Shown in pieces: positions 1-6,065 of a stretch of 8,245 nucleotides of DNA. Under the pieces are notes generated by a model that saw only the letters and a list, made by a program, of their open reading frames with translations, was not told the origin of the DNA and did no database searches. The translations under genes were made by a program, and so were the position numbers. Source of the stretch: Opitutales bacterium. Lineage in GTDB: Bacteria; Verrucomicrobiota; Verrucomicrobiia; Opitutales; Oceanipulchritudinaceae. The stretch covers positions 1 to 8,245 of the forward strand of contig SKLD01000228.1 in the NCBI GenBank assembly GCA_007123395.1, given 5' to 3'. Position 1 is the stretch's first letter; each line of letters begins with the position of its first letter.

Positions 1-6
1 GGTAAG

Positions 7-92
7 CGTAGGCTGAAGCTTCAGCGAGGCACGAACGGTTGCGGCGTTGGAGCGTCCGCGCGGCGCGGCGCTCGCTGAAGCTTCACGCTACG
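7..92. repeat. Long inverted repeat with embedded palindrome
   Basis: Bases 14-28 and 71-85 are perfect reverse complements over 15 bp (right arm CTCGCTGAAGCTTCA). After a 2-base mismatch the match continues for five more (7-11 against 88-92). The loop is about 42 bases. The left arm contains the 12-bp perfect palindrome CTGAAGCTTCAG at 13-24. A direct copy of TAAGCGTAG is found at 3-11 and 106-114. This is the structure expected of a dispersed palindromic repeat or the end of a small mobile element. I cannot name the family, and the element may extend beyond the left edge of the window. Confidence 0.7.
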
Positions 93-209
93 TTGGTGCG
101 GTGGCTAAGCGTAGCGCGGTCCCATCTTGGCGCCGCATGCGGTTTCGACACGCTGCAACCGTTCTTTTTTCAACCACGGATCCCGCCAAGGCGAGACGGA
201 TGCTCAGCC

Positions 210-230
210 CATCAACCATCAACCATCAAC
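210..230 (+). repeat. Short tandem repeat, three copies of CATCAAC
   Basis: Three perfect head-to-tail copies of the heptamer CATCAAC fill 210-230. It is a simple microsatellite-like tract just upstream of the RAYT remnant. No gene frame or regulatory role is evident. Confidence 0.85.
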
Positions 231-298
231 CCCGTCGCCCCCGGTGTGGTGGCGCGGCGTGTAACGGGGAAGGTGCGGCGGATGCGGCGGCGTGTGTG

Positions 299-409
299 CC
301 GGAGGGATGCGACGGGTATTACCATGTGGTCAGCCGAATCAACGGGCGGGCGCGTTTGTTGACGGACACGCGGCGGGAGGCGTTCCGGGAGTTGCCGGGG
401 CGCGTGGCG
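299..409 (+). pseudogene. RAYT (REP-associated tyrosine transposase) N-terminal remnant
   Basis: One plus-strand frame encodes GYYHVVSRINGRARLLTD at 314-367 and then REAFRELPGRVA to 409. This resembles the start of REP-associated tyrosine transposases (Y1/IS200-like family), which begin with a YHVVSRI-x-GR-x-(F/L)LL block and a following helix. An intact RAYT is usually well over 100 residues and carries a catalytic His-hydrophobic-His motif (as in NHFHLL) and a later tyrosine. Neither is visible here: the frame degenerates into Arg-rich sequence after about residue VA and stops near 535. No start codon with a ribosome binding site precedes it. I read it as a 5' fragment of a dead gene. The match is from memory of the family, so a homology search is the deciding test. 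Confidence 0.6.
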
Positions 410-539
410 GTGAAGGAGAGGGAGCGGTCCGTGCGTCGGCTGGTACGAAGGAGGTGTCCGCGGCTGAAGCGCGCGGCTCCTGTGGCGCGAGCCACGGATC
501 GGGTGCGTACAAATGAGCTGTGGCCGCTGGCGTAGCCGG

Positions 540-627
540 GGACAGGTGCCGAGCCGCTTGCGGCGACACCCGCGAAGCCCATGTCCCCTCTCCGGGAAAG
601 CAGCGGACAAGTGCCGAGCCGCTTGCG
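540..627 (+). repeat. Pair of 23-bp direct repeats, 65 bp apart
   Basis: Bases 540-562 and 605-627 match at 22 of 23 positions; the shared core is GTGCCGAGCCGCTTGCG and the only difference is G545 against A610. The pair lies just downstream of the RAYT remnant, where REP-type repeats are usually found, but a link to that transposase is only an inference. Confidence 0.7.
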
Positions 628-672
628 CGGTGGTGGAGTTGGAGAAGGCGTGGGCGACTTCGCTTGGCTTCA

Positions 673-687
673 CGGCTGTATCAGCCG
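673..687. terminator. Small perfect hairpin downstream of the PEP-CTERM gene
   Basis: CGGCTG, TAT loop, CAGCCG forms a 6-bp perfect stem about 34 bases past the stop codon of the minus-strand gene at 721-1530. There is no clear U-run on the minus-strand side, so a terminator role is only possible. Confidence 0.25.
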
Positions 688-720
688 AAATTCTTCACCT
701 GAGCGCGGTCGGGTGTGAGG

Positions 721-1530
721 CTATGCTTGGGCGGGGTTACGCCGAAAACGGAAGAGCACGAGGCCAAGGGCGATGAGGCCGAAGGCGGCGGCGAAAGCGC
801 GCGGCTCAGGGATGACGGAGAAGTTTACCGTCATGCTGTCGGTGGATGACGGACCGTGGAGCCCGCCGATGCCTTGGAAGTCGAAGACGAGCGAGTAGTC
901 GCCTTGCTCGGAGAAGCCCCAGTGCCAGTGGGTGTGTCCCCATGCGGGCCAGTCGTGGGAGAGATTGTTGGCCACGGTTTCGTAGAGGATGATATTGGCG
1001 GGTTCGCCCGCGAGGGGATCGCCGGCCCGGAAGAGGATGAACTCCGCGCCCGCCGGCATGGTCGAGGCGGCGGTGTCGAGGGTGGCGCGGAGGGCGTCGA
1101 ACTGGTCGACGGTCGTGCCGTTGTCGTCCTCGCGCAGGCGGGTGCGGAAACCGAAGTCCGGCTGGGACTCGATGTTGTAGCCGGTGCCCGCCGCCGGTGT
1201 GACGAAGTAGCCGGTGCCGTTGACTTCGACGAGGGGGGCGGTCGTGATCTGCACCGTTAGTGCGGAGAAATTGAAATCGTTGGCCGATCCGCCGACACCG
1301 CCGGGGGGCGTGCCGTAGGGCGAGGTGAGACCGGTCGCGACGGTGTTTCCCTTGGAGCGGAAGACGGTGTCCCAGCTGTCGGCGGCGCTGTCGTAGAAGA
1401 AGGTGAGGTCGGCGGCGCCCTCTGTGAAGACGACGGACTGCGCCGCGGCGGGCACGGCGAGGACGGAGGCGGCGAGACCGATCACGGCCGGCAGCGCGGC
1501 GGTGTGGCGTAGGATAGCTTTGTGCATCAT
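721..1530 (-). CDS. Secreted choice-of-anchor-M domain protein with PEP-CTERM tail
   Basis: This is a 269-residue exported protein, probably displayed at the cell surface. Residues 1-30 form a signal peptide with a typical cleavage site (VPAAA before QS). Residues about 36-238 form one domain whose hallmark is GHTHWHWGFSEQGDYSL (198-214), the His-rich signature of the choice-of-anchor-M / actinobacterial surface-anchored domain. H192, H199, H201 and H203 are clustered there and could bind a metal. The end is a PEP-CTERM signal: IPEP at 240-243, a hydrophobic helix at about 246-261, then RFRR. Such tails are processed by an exosortase, which is not encoded in this window. The N-terminal (G)H-x-D-I motif seen in the second such protein nearby is replaced by EGAADLTFFYD. 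Two ATG codons are adjacent (1530 and 1527) and no strong ribosome binding site precedes them. The gene is transcribed away from the plus-strand operon, from a promoter overlapped by a palindromic operator. Molecular function is unknown. Confidence 0.88.
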   Translation of the reverse strand: MMHKAILRHTAALPAVIGLAASVLAVPAAAQSVVFTEGAADLTFFYDSAADSWDTVFRSKGNTVATGLTSPYGTPPGGVGGSANDFNFSALTVQITTAPLVEVNGTGYFVTPAAGTGYNIESQPDFGFRTRLREDDNGTTVDQFDALRATLDTAASTMPAGAEFILFRAGDPLAGEPANIILYETVANNLSHDWPAWGHTHWHWGFSEQGDYSLVFDFQGIGGLHGPSSTDSMTVNFSVIPEPRAFAAAFGLIALGLVLFRFRRNPAQA

Positions 1531-1600
1531 GTTTGTTTTCGAGGTTGTGGTTGTGTATAGCTTGGGCGTGCGGCAGCGCCGAAACCCAGATTCAGAACGT

Positions 1601-1621
1601 TATTGCAAATAGTTTGCGATA
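1601..1621. promoter_or_regulatory. Operator 1, Fur-family-like palindrome
   Basis: TATTGCAAA, a TAG spacer, and TTTGCGATA form an inverted repeat with one mismatch in nine. It contains TTGCAA, five bases, TTGCGA, the same layout as operator 2 located 34 bp away centre to centre. In 7-1-7 register around A1611 it has the size of a Fur-family site. It resembles the TTGCAA-N5-TTGCAA box I recall for the nickel regulator Nur of Streptomyces. Binding by the Fur-family protein encoded at 5437-5958 is inferred. Confidence 0.6.
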
Positions 1622-1629
1622 CCGGTCAA
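1602..1629 (-). promoter_or_regulatory. Predicted promoter of the PEP-CTERM protein gene
   Basis: Read on the minus strand there is TTGACC (plus coordinates 1624-1629, five of six against the sigma-70 -35), a 16-base spacer, and TGCAAT (1602-1607, four of six against TATAAT). Transcription would start around 1595, giving a leader of roughly 65 bases. Palindrome 1601-1621 covers the -10 and most of the spacer, an arrangement expected for repression. Confidence 0.5.
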
Positions 1630-1632
1630 CCC

Positions 1633-1657
1633 CTAATTGCAAGTTTCTTGCAATTAG
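1633..1657. promoter_or_regulatory. Operator 2, perfect 11-bp inverted repeat
   Basis: CTAATTGCAAG, a TTT spacer, and CTTGCAATTAG are exact reverse complements. The core is TTGCAA, GTTTC, TTGCAA. It ends 27 bases before the ATG at 1685, so it probably lies in the core promoter or the start of the leader of the plus-strand operon. It is AT-rich compared with its surroundings, unlike a transcription terminator, and has no following U-tract. A possible plus-strand promoter (TTGCAA at 1648-1653 with TCGTAT at 1671-1676) is weak. Confidence 0.7.
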
Positions 1658-1684
1658 AGACGAAAGGCCATCGTATGGGCGGCG

Positions 1685-4180
1685 ATGGAGCGGATCGACG
1701 AACAACCGGCGGTGCGGGGCGCATTTGCGTGGGCGTGCGCTCTCGCGGCAGGCAGCGGCGCGGCGGCGCTTGCCCACCAACTGCTGTGGACGCGGCGGAC
1801 GGTTGATCTCCTCGGCGCGGGATCGGAATCGGCGGCGCGGGTATTTGCGTGTTTCTTTCTCGGGCTTGCCTTGGGTTCTGGCCTTGGCGCGTGGATCGCG
1901 CGTCGTGTGCGCCGTCCATGGTTGACGCTCGGCGTGGCGGAAGCGGGCGTGGCGGTGCTTTGCCTGCCGGTGGTCTTTCTACCAACGTGGACATCGGGTT
2001 TGTGGACGGCACTGGGGCCGACGATTCTTGAGAACGGCGGCATCGCATGGGTGAAGCTCGGACTCTCGCTCCTTACGTTGACGCCACCCGCTGTATTGAT
2101 GGGGGTGTTTCTCCCGGTTGCGGGCCGCGCGGTGTTCGGGAAGCGGCGAAGGCTTGGCCGCGACGGTCTCTGGCTCTACGCGCTGAACACCCTCGGCGGC
2201 GTGGCGGGCATGGCGGCAGTCCTGCTTTGGGCGCTGCCCGCACTCGGGGCAATGGCGGCGATGTGGTTTACGTTGGCCGTCAACGCGGCGGTGGCGGCGG
2301 GTTGTTTTTCGGCCCACGCGCGCTTCGGGGCGGTGCGGGAAGCGGGAGAAGAATCCGCGCCCGTTCCGCTGCGGCGGTTGGTTTCGGCATGGGTGCTGTC
2401 GCTGGCGTTTGCCTCCGGGTTTCTTGTTCTCGCCTCTGAACTGGCTTTCCTGCAGATGCTCTTGCTTGCGGCGCCGCTTTCCCTCTATGCGGCGGCGGGG
2501 ATGCTCATGACCGTGATCCTCTGTCTCGGTCTTGCCGCTTTGGCGACGCCCCGTCTATTGCGTGCGGCGGGCGGACCGAAGGGACTGTTGCCGTTCGCAC
2601 TCGGGGCGTCGGCGGTGGCAACCTTGGCGGCACCGGTCGGTTTCCATGTGTTGGGCCGCTTTGGGCTCAACCTCTTCGAAATCGGCGGCGTGGGCGCGTT
2701 TTTCGCCGTCCTCGCCGCCGTGTCGCTTCTTGTCCTCGGACCTGTCTTTTTTGTTTCCGGAGTCGTGTTGCCCGCCGTGTTCGCGGCGCACGGCGAGCGC
2801 GCGGGGAACGAACGCGGGCAGGGGTGGGGCTGGATTCTTGCCGCGAACGGTTTCGGCGGGTTTCTCGGGGCGGAACTCACCTACCGGATTCTGATGCCTG
2901 CGGCGGGTATCTACGGCACCATTGCGACCTGCGCCGCGGCCTACGCCGCGCTCGCGCTGGCGGCGGCAGTACAGGCGCGCTCCCGAACGGGGGCGGGGTT
3001 TGCGCTGGCTTCGGCCGCTGCGGCGGTTCTTGCCTTTGCGCCGGTGGCTGGGTTGCCCTCCGTCAATCCCAGTGTGCCTGTGCGTGTGCTGCATGGCGAA
3101 GCTGGCCGTGAGGGCAGCCTTGCCGTTATTGAGAGCGCGGCGACGGGGCGTGCCATGCTCCTGCAAAACCAATACATGCTCGGGAGCACGGCGGCGCGCT
3201 ACGAGCAGGAACGGCTCGGGCACATACCGCTGCTCCTGCACCCGGCACCGCGGCGTGTGGGTTATATCGGAATGGCCACGGGGATTACGCCCTCGGCCGC
3301 GCTGCAGCACGAAGGGGTGAAGCGGATCGACATAGTGGAGTTGTCGCGGAGTGTCGCGCGGGCGGCGGAGGACTGGTTCGTGGAGTTCAACGGCGGGCTG
3401 CACGCCGATCCCCGTGTGCGGCTGTGGCTGGAGGACGGGCGCGTCTTCGCCGCGGCGCACAGGGGGGTGTTTGATGTCTTGACGGGCGACCTCTTTCTGC
3501 CGTGGGGGCCGGGTGAGGGTCGCCTCTACACCGTGGAACACTTCGCCCACTGCCGCGCGGCCTTGCGACCGGGCGGGGTCTTTGTGCAGTGGTTGCCCAT
3601 GCATCAGCTAACGCGCGGGCAGTTCGACACCGTTCGCGCTGCCTTCGCGGAAGTGTTCGGGGAACATGACGTGTTCACGGCGGGCTTTGAGCCGCACACT
3701 CCGCTCACGGCTCTCGTGGGCTGGCACGACGGCGCTCTGGACTGGGAGGTGGTGCGCGCGCGTACCGCCGAGGCCCGTCCTTCGCTGGCGGATCCAGTGC
3801 TGCGGCACGCCGAGGGGATGGCGCTGCTCTACGTCGGGCGCCCGCCTGTGCCGTACGAGGTGGTATCCAACACCCTCGACAACATGCGCCTCGAGCTGGA
3901 CGCCGCGCGGCGGCGGATTGGGGGCGGAGCACCCTACCTCACGGGTGCGCAGTGGCTTGAATTGCGCGGTCAACTGGCGAATGCCTCGGCGACGCCCTTT
4001 TCCTTCGGTGCGGAGGCCGAATTCGCGCGGTCGGGCGAGCGGATCGCGCGCGCCTCTCTGCGCGCGCGCGGAGGCAGCGAAGCAAGGCGCTCGATGCGCG
4101 ACTTGGTGCCCGAAGCACTCTTGCACGACCCCGGCGCGGACTGGAGGCGGTGGCCCGGTCCTGACCCGCGGTATCATTGA
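1685..4180 (+). CDS. Membrane protein fused to spermidine-synthase-like domain
   Basis: This 831-residue protein joins a polytopic membrane half to a cytoplasmic Rossmann-type half, as in proteins annotated fused MFS/spermidine synthase. The membrane half (about 12-455) starts with the family's typical AALAHQLLWTR (27-37) and FFLGLALGSGLGAWIARR (57-74) blocks. It has many hydrophobic helices, for example near 57-74, 80-100, 123-148, 162-210, 233-290, 300-320, 335-367, 380-430 and 437-457. The C-terminal half keeps the nucleotide-binding loop GYIGMATGITPSAAL (526-540; classical enzymes have GGGDGG), the acidic VELS (E552), EDGRVF (583-588) and FDVLTGDLFLPW (596-607). A further C-terminal region of about 150 residues is unassigned. 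True spermidine synthases transfer aminopropyl from decarboxylated SAM to putrescine; the substrate of the fused family is not established, so no gene symbol is given. ATG 1685 is the start used; no strong ribosome binding site is seen. It is the first gene of the probable operon, 55 bases before the next. Confidence 0.88.
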   Translation: MERIDEQPAVRGAFAWACALAAGSGAAALAHQLLWTRRTVDLLGAGSESAARVFACFFLGLALGSGLGAWIARRVRRPWLTLGVAEAGVAVLCLPVVFLPTWTSGLWTALGPTILENGGIAWVKLGLSLLTLTPPAVLMGVFLPVAGRAVFGKRRRLGRDGLWLYALNTLGGVAGMAAVLLWALPALGAMAAMWFTLAVNAAVAAGCFSAHARFGAVREAGEESAPVPLRRLVSAWVLSLAFASGFLVLASELAFLQMLLLAAPLSLYAAAGMLMTVILCLGLAALATPRLLRAAGGPKGLLPFALGASAVATLAAPVGFHVLGRFGLNLFEIGGVGAFFAVLAAVSLLVLGPVFFVSGVVLPAVFAAHGERAGNERGQGWGWILAANGFGGFLGAELTYRILMPAAGIYGTIATCAAAYAALALAAAVQARSRTGAGFALASAAAAVLAFAPVAGLPSVNPSVPVRVLHGEAGREGSLAVIESAATGRAMLLQNQYMLGSTAARYEQERLGHIPLLLHPAPRRVGYIGMATGITPSAALQHEGVKRIDIVELSRSVARAAEDWFVEFNGGLHADPRVRLWLEDGRVFAAAHRGVFDVLTGDLFLPWGPGEGRLYTVEHFAHCRAALRPGGVFVQWLPMHQLTRGQFDTVRAAFAEVFGEHDVFTAGFEPHTPLTALVGWHDGALDWEVVRARTAEARPSLADPVLRHAEGMALLYVGRPPVPYEVVSNTLDNMRLELDAARRRIGGGAPYLTGAQWLELRGQLANASATPFSFGAEAEFARSGERIARASLRARGGSEARRSMRDLVPEALLHDPGADWRRWPGPDPRYH

Positions 4181-4218
4181 GGATCGGAGATTAAGGATCT
4201 AGGGTTTTGAGAATCGTC

Positions 4219-4222
4219 GGAG
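4219..4222 (+). promoter_or_regulatory. Ribosome binding site bearing on the start of the 4236 gene
   Basis: GGAG sits 7 bases before a TTG at 4230 and 13 bases before the in-frame ATG at 4236. The spacing favours TTG and the codon favours ATG; the two starts differ by only two residues (Met-Phe), so the product is essentially the same. Confidence 0.5.
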
Positions 4223-4235
4223 AAAGACATTGTTC

Positions 4236-5393
4236 ATGAATACTTGGAAAATGAGTGTCGGATTTCTTTACCTTTGTGCGGCTGTCGTCGTGACAGAAGG
4301 GAGTACCGAAGTGGCGGGGCGTTTGGTGCTGGGGCAGGGCCACCTCGACATTGATTTCGACTACACGGCGGAGGCGGGCTGGGTATTGCGTCATCGGCAC
4401 GAGGACAAGGGACTCCGCCCGCTGGAGGAGGGGCTGCTGTATGTGCGCGACGGTGCGTTTCCGGAGGAAGGCTCCCGGCTCACGCGCCCGGAGGGAGCGC
4501 AGTGGAATTTTCTCGGGGTGTCGGCGGGCGCGCCGTTTTGGTTTCTGCCGTCGAGCGAACGGTCGGGAATCTTGTGGCCGGGCATGGCCGCCGAGCATAC
4601 GGATACTGCCCTGATTGCTCCGTGGGAGGTCGACGATCCCCGGCGCACGCCGCAAGCGGTGCGTTGGATTGCCGTCGACTTGGTGGACGTTCGCTTCACG
4701 GGCGAGGGCACGGGCCATGTCGCCATGTGGGTGCCGGATACCTTTGGCGGCGCACCGTTGGTCTTCTGGTCGACGGCGGCCCCGCACCCGGCGGGAAACC
4801 GCTACCTTATGGCGGCGGGCTCGCACAACCACATGGCATGGGGCTTCAGCGCGGCGGGTGTCTACGAACTCGATGTGCAGGCCTCCACGGTGTTGGCTGA
4901 CGGAACGGCAAGCGAGAGTGCGGTGGAGACGCTTCTCTTTGTTGTCGGCACGGCGCCGGATCCCGCGCGCTACCCCGAGTGGGCGGCCTTACGCTTTTCG
5001 GCGGAGGACCGCTCCGCCGGGCAAGCCGCTCCGCAAGCTGATCCGGCGGGCAGCGGCGTGCCGAACCTTCTCGCTTTCGCGGGCGGAGGCGAGCCGGGAG
5101 CTTCTCCGGCATCGGTCACGCCCGTCTTGGCACTGTCCGACGACCGGATTGAGGCGGTCTTCAAGCGTCGTTCGGACATGGGCGACACTGTCCTGCGCGT
5201 AGAGCGCTCGAACGACTTCGCAGAGTGGACGGAGGTGGCCCGCACGACGGGCGCGGAGGCGTGGACGGTAGGCGAGGAAGGGGCTGCGGTCACCGAGTCT
5301 GAGGCCGGGGGAGGTGTCCTCCGCGTGACGGTGTCGCTCCCGTACGCGCCCCGCGTGTTTCTTCGCCTGAAGACCGATCGGGGGGGTGGCTGA
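4236..5393 (+). CDS. Secreted choice-of-anchor-M domain protein with verrucomicrobial C-terminal module
   Basis: This 385-residue protein has a hydrophobic N-terminal segment (about 7-20, GFLYLCAAVVV) that should direct export, though no clean cleavage site or lipobox is seen. Its main domain runs from about 28 to 237. It opens with GQGHLDIDFDY (33-43), the G-H-x-D-I start of the choice-of-anchor-M / surface-anchored family, and ends with GSHNHMAWGFSAAGVYEL (195-212). H36, D38, H197 and H199 are candidate metal ligands. Residues 268-283 (ADPAGSGVPNLLAFAG) and 321-335 (RVERSNDFAEWTEVA) belong to a C-terminal module common in secreted Verrucomicrobiota proteins. Unlike the divergent paralogue it has no PEP-CTERM tail, so it may be released or held by another route. 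It lies between the fused membrane enzyme and the Fur-family gene, consistent with one transcript. The exact role is unknown; a metal-linked surface function is an inference from the family and the neighbouring regulator. Confidence 0.87.
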   Translation: MNTWKMSVGFLYLCAAVVVTEGSTEVAGRLVLGQGHLDIDFDYTAEAGWVLRHRHEDKGLRPLEEGLLYVRDGAFPEEGSRLTRPEGAQWNFLGVSAGAPFWFLPSSERSGILWPGMAAEHTDTALIAPWEVDDPRRTPQAVRWIAVDLVDVRFTGEGTGHVAMWVPDTFGGAPLVFWSTAAPHPAGNRYLMAAGSHNHMAWGFSAAGVYELDVQASTVLADGTASESAVETLLFVVGTAPDPARYPEWAALRFSAEDRSAGQAAPQADPAGSGVPNLLAFAGGGEPGASPASVTPVLALSDDRIEAVFKRRSDMGDTVLRVERSNDFAEWTEVARTTGAEAWTVGEEGAAVTESEAGGGVLRVTVSLPYAPRVFLRLKTDRGGG

Positions 5394-5436
5394 AGAGGGT
5401 GTGCTTGGGTTGACACCATCCCGAGTGTGGGCGTGG

Positions 5437-5958
5437 ATGGGGCACGGTTGTATCGTGGACACTTGTAAACACCATCGCAGCGAAGCCTTGCCCCCGGGCG
5501 AGCGGCTCGCAAAAGCACTTGAAACCCTCAAAGCGCACGGGCTGCGGATCACGCGTCCGCGGCGGGCACTGATTGACGCGCTCCTCGCAACGGCGACGCC
5601 GCGTTCCGCCGAGGAGCTGCGCGAGCGCATTGGCAAGGGCGAGGATCTTGTCACCGTCTACCGCAACCTTGACGCCTTTGAGCGTGCGGGGCTCGTCCTT
5701 CGCGCCCACGCCGAAAGCGGCAAGGCGCTTTACCATCTCTCGGCGGACCACTGCCATTACCACCTCGTCATCTGCCGCGTCTGCCACGAGGCGAAAGTCA
5801 TTGAGGACTGCGACGGCGACCGTTTCGAGCGTCTCGCCCGCGAACAGGGCTATAGCGATGTCACGCACGTGCTGGAACTGCACGGCGTCTGCGCAAAGTG
5901 CGGCGGCGATCCAACCGGGGCTGAAAGCAACGCGGCGAAAACGAAGGCAGGCGGATGA
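5437..5958 (+). CDS. Fur-family metal-responsive transcriptional regulator
   Basis: This 173-residue protein is a Fur/Zur/PerR-type repressor. A winged-helix DNA-binding domain spans about 22-95, with GLRITRPRRALIDALL (35-50) and recognition helix DLVTVYRNLDAFERAGLV (70-87). The dimerisation and metal domain follows: HCHYHLVICRVC (105-116) and VCAKC (151-155), giving two CxxC pairs (C113/C116 and C152/C155) for the structural zinc site and His residues for the sensory site. Which metal it senses cannot be assigned. ATG 5437 was chosen because Fur homology begins near residue 20. A GTG at 5386 would overlap the preceding stop by 8 bases and add 17 residues unlike Fur; a GTG at 5455 is also possible. 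No start has a strong ribosome binding site. The extra N-terminal stretch MGHGCIVDTCKHH is rich in Cys and His. As last gene of the plus-strand operon it probably autoregulates through the palindromes at 1601-1657. A perfect TTGACA at 5410-5415 lacks a good -10 partner. Confidence 0.9.
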   Translation: MGHGCIVDTCKHHRSEALPPGERLAKALETLKAHGLRITRPRRALIDALLATATPRSAEELRERIGKGEDLVTVYRNLDAFERAGLVLRAHAESGKALYHLSADHCHYHLVICRVCHEAKVIEDCDGDRFERLAREQGYSDVTHVLELHGVCAKCGGDPTGAESNAAKTKAGG

Positions 5959-5972
5959 CGCGCGGCAACCGG

Positions 5973-6016
5973 TCACTCGCAGCCGCCATTGCCGTCGACA
6001 TTTTGCCTGCGGGTGA
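5973..6016. terminator. Weak hairpin in the gap between convergent genes
   Basis: The 107-base gap between the Fur-family gene and the facing ligase gene contains TCACTCGCAG (5973-5982), which pairs with CTGCGGGTGA (6007-6016) over 10 positions with one G-U, around a 24-base loop. No U-run follows on either strand. It could help end both transcripts but the support is slight; nothing else is recognised in the gap. Confidence 0.2.
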
Positions 6017-6065
6017 TGCTGCCGTCCGGGGAAGCGCGTAGGATTGCGCCGCGCCTGCGCCGGCG

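Larger units (their letters stand above)
1..720. other. Gene-poor region with repeats and transposase debris
   Basis: I see no intact gene in this stretch. Open frames exist on both strands, but they are Arg/Ala/Pro-rich products of high GC, overlap each other and have no convincing ribosome binding sites. What can be recognised is a long inverted repeat at the left edge, a triple CATCAAC repeat, a RAYT remnant around 299-409, a small perfect hairpin at 482-495 (GTGGC, GCGA loop, GCCAC) and a spaced direct repeat at 540-627. Together these look like an accumulation of small mobile-element pieces between real genes. Confidence 0.6.

Noticed and set aside
47..535. A 162-codon plus-strand open frame as a gene
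   Set aside because: Only about 37 codons resemble a known family (the RAYT start); the rest is Arg-rich and crosses an inverted repeat and a microsatellite, with no ribosome binding site.
212..673. A 153-codon minus-strand open frame as a gene
   Set aside because: Arg/Pro/His-rich composition typical of antisense reading in GC-rich DNA, with no recognisable motif.
1633..1657. Perfect inverted repeat read as a transcription terminator
   Set aside because: It lies between divergent genes, is AT-rich, lacks a U-tract and has a sister site of the same design 34 bp away; an operator fits better.
2555..3604. A 349-codon minus-strand open frame
   Set aside because: Antisense of the membrane/spermidine-synthase-like gene, with Arg/His/Pro-rich composition and no family motif.
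5410..5438. Separate promoter for the Fur-family gene based on TTGACA
   Set aside because: No acceptable -10 at 16-18 bases (GTGGAT at 17), so transcription from the upstream operon is the simpler reading.
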